Origin: Anaeromyxobacter oryzisoli
GTDB lineage: Bacteria; Myxococcota; Myxococcia; Myxococcales; Anaeromyxobacteraceae
Direction of reading: 5' to 3'
Length of the DNA stretch: 64,000 nucleotides
NCBI RefSeq assembly: GCF_022690765.1
Contig: NZ_JALCZA010000007.1
Span: 69,706-133,705 of the forward strand
Part shown: one piece after another, positions 59,533 to 64,000 of the stretch
Layout: every line of letters starts with the position of its first letter
Position numbering within the stretch: the first letter of the stretch is position 1
Notes under the pieces: model-generated
Database searches by the model: none
What the model was told of the DNA's origin: nothing
Seen by the model: only the letters and a program-made list of their open reading frames with translations
Translations under genes and position numbers: made by a program

Positions 59533-61044
59533 ATGAACGTCCTGAGGCGCGTCTATCACGAGCTGGACGGGAGCCTGCGCGCACGGATCCTCGTGCCGAC
59601 GGCGCTCCTGTTCGCGCTGACCCTCGCCGCGATGGTCGCCGCGGCGGTGCACTTCTACGGCTCCGACATGGAGCAGGGCCGGGAGGAGCGCGCCCAGATC
59701 TTCGCGCGCATGGTCGCGTCGGGCGTCTCCAACGTGATGCTCGCCGGGCGACCGCAGGATGTCTCGGGGCTCCTCGACGCCCTCGTCGCGCACCGGAGCG
59801 ACCTCATCTCGGCGAGCCTCATCAACCCGGGCGGCGTGGTCTCGGTGTCCTCGAGCCCCGGCCTCCTCGGCCGGGTGCCCTGGGAAGAGATCCACCGCGT
59901 GTCCCGGGCCGAGGTCATGCCGAGCCCGGGCGGCCAGGAGGGGCAGTACGCCGTCCTCCAGCCGCTCGTGAACGGGGAGACCTGCATCCGCTGTCACGAC
60001 CCGCGCCAGCCGCTGAACGGATGGCTCGACCTGCGCTTCAGCCGCGAGCCGGTCGTCTCGTCGCAGGAGCAGCTCGCGAAGACGATGTCCTTCTCGGCGG
60101 CCGCGGCGTTCGTGTGCCTCCTCGGGATCCTGCTCTGGCTGCTCGGGCGCGAGGCGGTCTCCCCGCTCCAGCGGCTCGTCGCCTCCATGAAGCGCGCGGA
60201 GGCCGGGGAGCTCACCGTCCGCGCCGACGAGGGGCGACCGGACGAGGTGGGCGTCGCCGCGCGCGGCTTCGAGGCCACGCTCACCGCGCTGCGTCGGAGC
60301 CAGGCCGAGCTCGAGGCGTTCTACCGCGAGCGCATGGTGCGCGCCGACCGCTTCGCCGCGGTGGGGGAGGTCGCGACCGGGCTCGCGCACGAGATCAAGA
60401 ACCCGCTCGCGGGGCTCTCGGGCGCCCTCGAGCTGCTCGCGGAGGATCTCTCCGGGGATCCGCGGCACGGCGAGATCGTCCGCGAGATGCAGCACCAGGT
60501 GAGCCGTCTCACGAACACCATGGAGAGCCTGCTCAGCTTCGCCCGACCGCCCAAGGCGAAGCTCCGCTCGACGGACGTGAACGCGTCCATCGAGAAGGTG
60601 CTCTTCCTCATCCGGCAGCAGTCCCGCAACGGCGGCATCCAGCTCGGGTCGGCGCTCGCGCCGGACCTGCCGCGGGCCCTGGCCGACCCGTCGCAGCTCG
60701 AGCAGGTCTTCCTGAACGTCTGCCTCAACGCGTGTCAGGCCATGAGCGCGCGGGGCGCGGGCGGGACGCTCACCGTCCGTTCCAGGGCGGCCGACGGCGC
60801 GGTCGCGGTGGACATCGAGGACTCGGGGCCGGGCATCCCGGCCGACGTCCGGGGCCAGGTGTTCAAGCCTTTCTTCACGACGAAGCGCGAGGGAAACGGT
60901 TTGGGGCTGGCGATCAGCGCTCGGATCGTGGCAGAGCACGGCGGCCACATCGGCTACCGGTGCCCGCCCGAGGGCGGCACCGTCTTCACCGTGACCCTGC
61001 AGCAGGCGCGCCCCGAGGGGCGCGCCGCGGAGCATGCCGCATGA
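59533..61044 (+). CDS. Sensor histidine kinase with periplasmic heme c motif
   Basis: This 503-aa kinase has a first membrane helix (about 18-40) and a periplasmic sensor (about 41-185) with a single CXXCH site, CIRCH at 151-155. The second helix is about 188-208. HAMP and a linker follow, then HisKA with LAHEIKNPL (His286), an N-box (FLNVCLNACQAM) and ATP-binding DSGPGIP and GNGLGLAI. A covalent heme would make it a redox, NO or O2 sensor. GTGs at 59509 and 59515 are alternative starts. It overlaps the response regulator gene (ATGA). Confidence 0.8.
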   Translation: MNVLRRVYHELDGSLRARILVPTALLFALTLAAMVAAAVHFYGSDMEQGREERAQIFARMVASGVSNVMLAGRPQDVSGLLDALVAHRSDLISASLINPGGVVSVSSSPGLLGRVPWEEIHRVSRAEVMPSPGGQEGQYAVLQPLVNGETCIRCHDPRQPLNGWLDLRFSREPVVSSQEQLAKTMSFSAAAAFVCLLGILLWLLGREAVSPLQRLVASMKRAEAGELTVRADEGRPDEVGVAARGFEATLTALRRSQAELEAFYRERMVRADRFAAVGEVATGLAHEIKNPLAGLSGALELLAEDLSGDPRHGEIVREMQHQVSRLTNTMESLLSFARPPKAKLRSTDVNASIEKVLFLIRQQSRNGGIQLGSALAPDLPRALADPSQLEQVFLNVCLNACQAMSARGAGGTLTVRSRAADGAVAVDIEDSGPGIPADVRGQVFKPFFTTKREGNGLGLAISARIVAEHGGHIGYRCPPEGGTVFTVTLQQARPEGRAAEHAA

Positions 61045-62420
61045 CCGACGCTTCGGCCCGCATCCTCGTGGTCGACGACGAGAAGCTCATCCGCTGGTCC
61101 GTCGCCGAGCGCCTCCAGCGCGACGGCTACGAGGTGCTCTCGGCCGAGTCCGGCGAGCAGGCCCTCGAGATGGTCGGGGCGACGCCGCCCGACCTGATGC
61201 TCCTCGACGTGCGGCTCCCCGGCATCGACGGCGTGCAGACGCTCCAGCGCGCGCTCGCGATCCACCCGGACGTCGCGGTCCTCATGATGTCCGCGCACTC
61301 CACGGTGGACGTGGCGGTCGAGGCGATGAAGCACGGCGCCATCGACTTCCTCGTGAAGCCGTTCCCGTTCCAGCAGCTCGACGCCGCGGTGGAGCGCGCG
61401 CTCGCCGGCGCGCGGACGCGGCGCCAGATCGCGACGCTCACGAGCGACAAGCGGGGCGCGAGCGCCCTCGAGGCGATCGTGGGCGGCTCGGCGGCGATGG
61501 AGCAGCTCCGGAACATGATCTCGCGCCTCGCCTCGAGCGACACGACCACCGTGCTCATCGAGGGCGAGAGCGGCTCCGGCAAGGAGGTGGTCGCCCGCGC
61601 GATCCACTTCCAGAGCGGCCGGGCCGACAAGCCCATCATGCAGGTGAACTGCGCGGCGCTGCCCGAGCAGCTCCTCGAGTCGGAGCTGTTCGGCCACGAG
61701 CGCGGCGCGTTCACCGACGCGCACACGCAGAAGCGCGGCCTCTTCGAGTCCGCCGAGGGCGGCTCGGTGATGCTCGACGAGATCGGCGATCTGCCGCCCG
61801 GCGGCCAGGCGAAGCTCCTCCGCCTCCTCGAGAACAAGACCTTCCGGCGCGTCGGCGGCGTCCAGGAGCTCCGCACGGACGTCCGCGTCATCGCCGCGAC
61901 CAACGTGGACCTGGAGGAGCGGGTCTCGGAGGGGCGGTTCCGCTCGGACCTGTTCTTCCGGCTCAACGTGGTCCGGATCGTGGTGCCGCCGCTCCGCGAG
62001 CACGTCGAGGACGTCCCGACCCTCGCCGCGCACTTCATCGCCCGGTTCAACCAGGAGATGAGCCGGCAGGTGCGGGGGATCTCCGCGCCGGCCCTGGAGA
62101 TGCTCAAGGCCTATCACTGGCCGGGGAACGTCCGCGAGCTGCGGAACGTGGTGGAGCGCGCGTTCATCCTGCACGCCGGCGCCGACGAGATTCGCCCCGA
62201 GCACCTGACCCCGGAGCTCCGCCGCGCCGGCACGCCGAAGCGGCAGGACAAGCCCGTCCCGCAGGTCACCGAGGACGGGCTCGTGCTCGACGACGTGGAG
62301 CGCCGGCTCATCGCCGAGGCGATGGAGCGGGCGAACGGCAACCAGTCGAAGGCGGCCCGGCTCCTCGGCGTCTCCCGCGACACCCTCCGCTACCGGCTGA
62401 AGAAGCACGGGATGGCGTAG
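61041..62420 (+). CDS. NtrC-family sigma-54 response regulator
   Basis: This 459-aa protein has a receiver domain (about 1-125) with VVDDE, phospho-acceptor LLDVRLPG and VKPF. The AAA+ domain (about 145-385) has Walker A GESGSGKE, the sigma-54 contact loop GAFTDA (usual form GAFTGA), Walker B VMLDEIGDLP and the arginine-finger region. A Fis-type HTH at the C-terminus (QSKAARLLGVSRDTLRYRLK) completes it. It should activate sigma-54 promoters when phosphorylated by the coupled heme c kinase. Targets are unknown; the cytochrome operons are candidates. Confidence 0.9.
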   Translation: MTDASARILVVDDEKLIRWSVAERLQRDGYEVLSAESGEQALEMVGATPPDLMLLDVRLPGIDGVQTLQRALAIHPDVAVLMMSAHSTVDVAVEAMKHGAIDFLVKPFPFQQLDAAVERALAGARTRRQIATLTSDKRGASALEAIVGGSAAMEQLRNMISRLASSDTTTVLIEGESGSGKEVVARAIHFQSGRADKPIMQVNCAALPEQLLESELFGHERGAFTDAHTQKRGLFESAEGGSVMLDEIGDLPPGGQAKLLRLLENKTFRRVGGVQELRTDVRVIAATNVDLEERVSEGRFRSDLFFRLNVVRIVVPPLREHVEDVPTLAAHFIARFNQEMSRQVRGISAPALEMLKAYHWPGNVRELRNVVERAFILHAGADEIRPEHLTPELRRAGTPKRQDKPVPQVTEDGLVLDDVERRLIAEAMERANGNQSKAARLLGVSRDTLRYRLKKHGMA

Positions 62421-62690
62421 GGTCCTGAAGAGGAACGGGATGAACGGAGCCGCCGCTCTCACGACGCGGGCGGCCTTCGACTCCGCGGCCGCTACGCTCA
62501 GGCCGGGCGGGAAGCCGCTTCCCTCGAACCCGCACCCGCACGCGAACCCGTCATCCGTGCCCCGGGGCCGTCCGGTGCCCGTGATCCGAGCCCGTGATCC
62601 GGCGGGGCCCGGGCCAGGGGGACACGGGAAGCGGGTGACGGGGACGAGGAGCCGGGTTCGCGTTCGCGTTCGGGAACGGTTCGCAGCCGC
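62421..62690. repeat. Convergent gap with REP-like element
   Basis: This 270-bp region lies between converging genes. A compact REP-like copy spans about 62470-62510 (GGCCTTCGACTCCGCGG...GCTACGCTCAGGCC), in the opposite orientation to the copy at 32107-32152 and with a shortened inner stem. Further right are short direct repeats of GTTCGC (about 62658-62675). I see no coding potential. Confidence 0.65.
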
Positions 62691-63614
62691 TCACGCGATC
62701 GCGCGATCGTCGATCTCCACCGGCACGCCGTCGGTGGGCCACTCGATCTCGGCGGCGAGGAGCTGGAGCTCCTGCTTCAGCTTCTCCTTGGCGCGGATCT
62801 CGAGCTGGCGGGCGCGCTCGCGGGAGAACCCGAAGTGCTCGCCGAGCTCCTTCAGCGTGAGCGGGCGGTCGCTCATGACGCGCATCTCGATGATGTACCG
62901 CTCGCGCTGGTCGAGGTGGGCGAGGGCCTCGCCGACCTTGCCGTGCACCATCCGCTGCTCCTCGGCGCCGGAGAGCGCGTCGTCCTGCCCGGGGGCGTTC
63001 CCGACCACGAAGTCCACGTGGCTGTAGGTGCCGTCGTCCCCCATCGGCGCGTCGAGGGACAGATCGCGCCCCTCCATGCGCTGCTCCATCTCGCGGACCT
63101 CGCCGGGCTTCACGCGGAGCTTCTTCGCGACCTTGTTCGCGTCGTGGCCGTCGGAGTCGAGGCCGTGCTCGCTGGACATCTTGTCGAGCTCGCGCTTGGT
63201 GCGGGCGAGCGAGAAGAACAGCTTCCGCTGCGCCTGGGTGGTCCCGAGCTTCACCAGCGACCAGGACTTGAGGATGTAGTTCTGGATGTACGCCCGGATC
63301 CACCACACGGCGTACGAGATGAGGCGGATGCCCTTGTCCGGGTCGAACTTCTGCACCGCCTTCATGAGGCCGATGTTTCCCTCCTGGATGAGGTCGGCCA
63401 TCTTGAGCCCGTAGGACCGGTACTCGTACGCCACCTTGACCACGAAGCGCAGGTTCGCGGTGACGAGCCGGTGCGCGGCGCGGGTGTCGAGATCCTTGCG
63501 GAACTCACGCGCGAGGCGCTGCTCCTCCTCGACGGTCAGCAGCGGATACCGGTTGATCTCCGAGAGGTAGAGCTCGAGGGAGCTGATCGCCGTCGGGTAG
63601 GGCTGCCGGTTCAT
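62691..63614 (-). CDS. rpoH: RpoH-like heat-shock sigma factor
   Basis: This 307-aa sigma-70 family protein has region 1.2 ([16 protein letters not shown]) and region 2 ([56 protein letters not shown]). The RpoH-box-like [16 protein letters not shown] follows, with region 4 at the C-terminus ([21 protein letters not shown]). The RpoH box separates it from RpoD and RpoS. GGAGG lies four bases before the ATG. It probably directs heat-shock genes; myxobacterial paralogs can have developmental roles. Confidence 0.85.
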   Translation of the reverse strand: MNRQPYPTAISSLELYLSEINRYPLLTVEEEQRLAREFRKDLDTRAAHRLVTANLRFVVKVAYEYRSYGLKMADLIQEGNIGLMKAVQKFDPDKGIRLISYAVWWIRAYIQNYILKSWSLVKLGTTQAQRKLFFSLARTKRELDKMSSEHGLDSDGHDANKVAKKLRVKPGEVREMEQRMEGRDLSLDAPMGDDGTYSHVDFVVGNAPGQDDALSGAEEQRMVHGKVGEALAHLDQRERYIIEMRVMSDRPLTLKELGEHFGFSRERARQLEIRAKEKLKQELQLLAAEIEWPTDGVPVEIDDRAIA

Positions 63615-64000
63615 CTGACCTCCAGGTGGTACTTCGTCGCCGAGTCTCTAGCTTTTAGCAATGGACGTGCCGCCGGGCACCCGAATGGATTGCTGCCTGA
63701 ATTCGCTTGGTTGGCTGGTGGGCGGCGTGCGGAGGTCTGAGCAGAAGTCTATAATCATTACAGGGTCATGCTGGAAGTCCCCCTCCGCTTGGGATTTTGG
63801 CCTGTAAGTCTTTCAAGGTGCCTGGTCAGGGCCCCCAACTCAGGGCCCCAAGTACCCACTTGCGGATGGCCGGCTGCCTCCCCAACGTGAGCGGCTGCAC
63901 CCGAGCGGACAACGACGGACGGGTAGATCCAATGTCGGGAAAAGAGGGTACAGGGCGGGGTCATCCCGAGGAGCAGGAGCAGCGGGATCACGACGCGCGG
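63615..64000. other. Upstream region of rpoH, no gene seen
   Basis: This 386-bp region is lower in GC near 63640-63810 than its surroundings, as expected of a promoter region for rpoH. I could not identify a convincing promoter pair. A 77-codon open frame on the minus strand (63758-63991) lacks a ribosome site and protein-like character. Confidence 0.5.

Noticed and set aside
63741-63800. RpoH- or sigma-70-type promoter (CTTGAA, TATAGA) upstream of rpoH
   Set aside because: The two hexamers do not pair at an accepted spacing in either class.
63758-63991. 77-codon minus-strand open frame upstream of rpoH
   Set aside because: No ribosome site, no protein-like composition, and it lies where the rpoH promoter should be.

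Overview
The window is high-GC DNA with short intergenic gaps, many stop/start overlaps (ATGA, GTGA, TTGA) and an exceptional load of c-type cytochromes. It carries six proteins with heme c motifs, five of them cytochromes with 4 to 17 sites, a private ResB/CcsA heme-lyase pair, sigma-54 regulation, LuxE-like and AgmX-like proteins. This fits a metal-respiring member of the Myxococcota/deltaproteobacteria, most like Anaeromyxobacter. That assignment is inferred from gene content; no rRNA or tRNA gene was seen. The first ~80 bases are almost pure G/C and look like a poor contig edge.

Layout. (1) 1-8.0 kb, plus strand: 3' part of a GT39-type membrane glycosyltransferase, a beta-propeller lipoprotein, a CHAP-like protein and two tandem YfhO-like membrane proteins that are recent duplicates. 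(2) 8.1-11.6 kb: a B12-binding radical SAM protein converging on a LuxE-like acyl-protein synthetase, then a CopD-like membrane protein. (3) 11.8-24.9 kb, plus strand: first cytochrome locus, with a PKD/thrombospondin-3 surface protein, a 5-heme cytochrome, a ~2,090-aa protein with four ~141-residue repeats and 14 heme sites, ResB, CcsA and a small lipoprotein. (4) 25.0-31.2 kb: two FtsX/MacB permeases, an ABC ATPase, a cupredoxin and an FtrC/FtrD-like fusion, resembling bacterial Ftr/P19 iron-uptake loci, then a membrane protein. (5) 31.2-33.7 kb: a tetraheme lipoprotein between REP-like arrays, then an HExxH protein. (6) 33.9-45.1 kb: polysaccharide genes in two convergent blocks; the left block (33.9-37.9 kb) is visibly less GC-rich and looks acquired. 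(7) 45.2-57.8 kb, minus strand: second cytochrome locus, with a 17-heme cytochrome, parvulin PPIase, HTH protein, barrel/coiled-coil/OmpA/AgmX composite, large beta-barrel, NHL lipoprotein, 12-heme cytochrome, second NHL lipoprotein and a small tetraheme cytochrome ending at a strong terminator. (8) 58.1-63.6 kb: hemA, a histidine kinase with a periplasmic heme c motif, its NtrC-type partner, and rpoH on the other strand.

How it fits together. Locus 7 has the parts expected of an extracellular electron conduit: periplasmic and outer-membrane multiheme proteins, an outer-membrane barrel, a folding factor, NHL lipoproteins and a small tetraheme protein that matches the first four-heme module of the 12-heme protein. 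It is the best candidate for an undescribed system: a possible cytochrome filament plus trans-outer-membrane conduit. HemA is encoded divergently from it, and the heme c kinase/sigma-54 activator pair next door is a plausible redox regulator. These functional links are inference; the heme motifs, domain order and gene spacing are seen directly.
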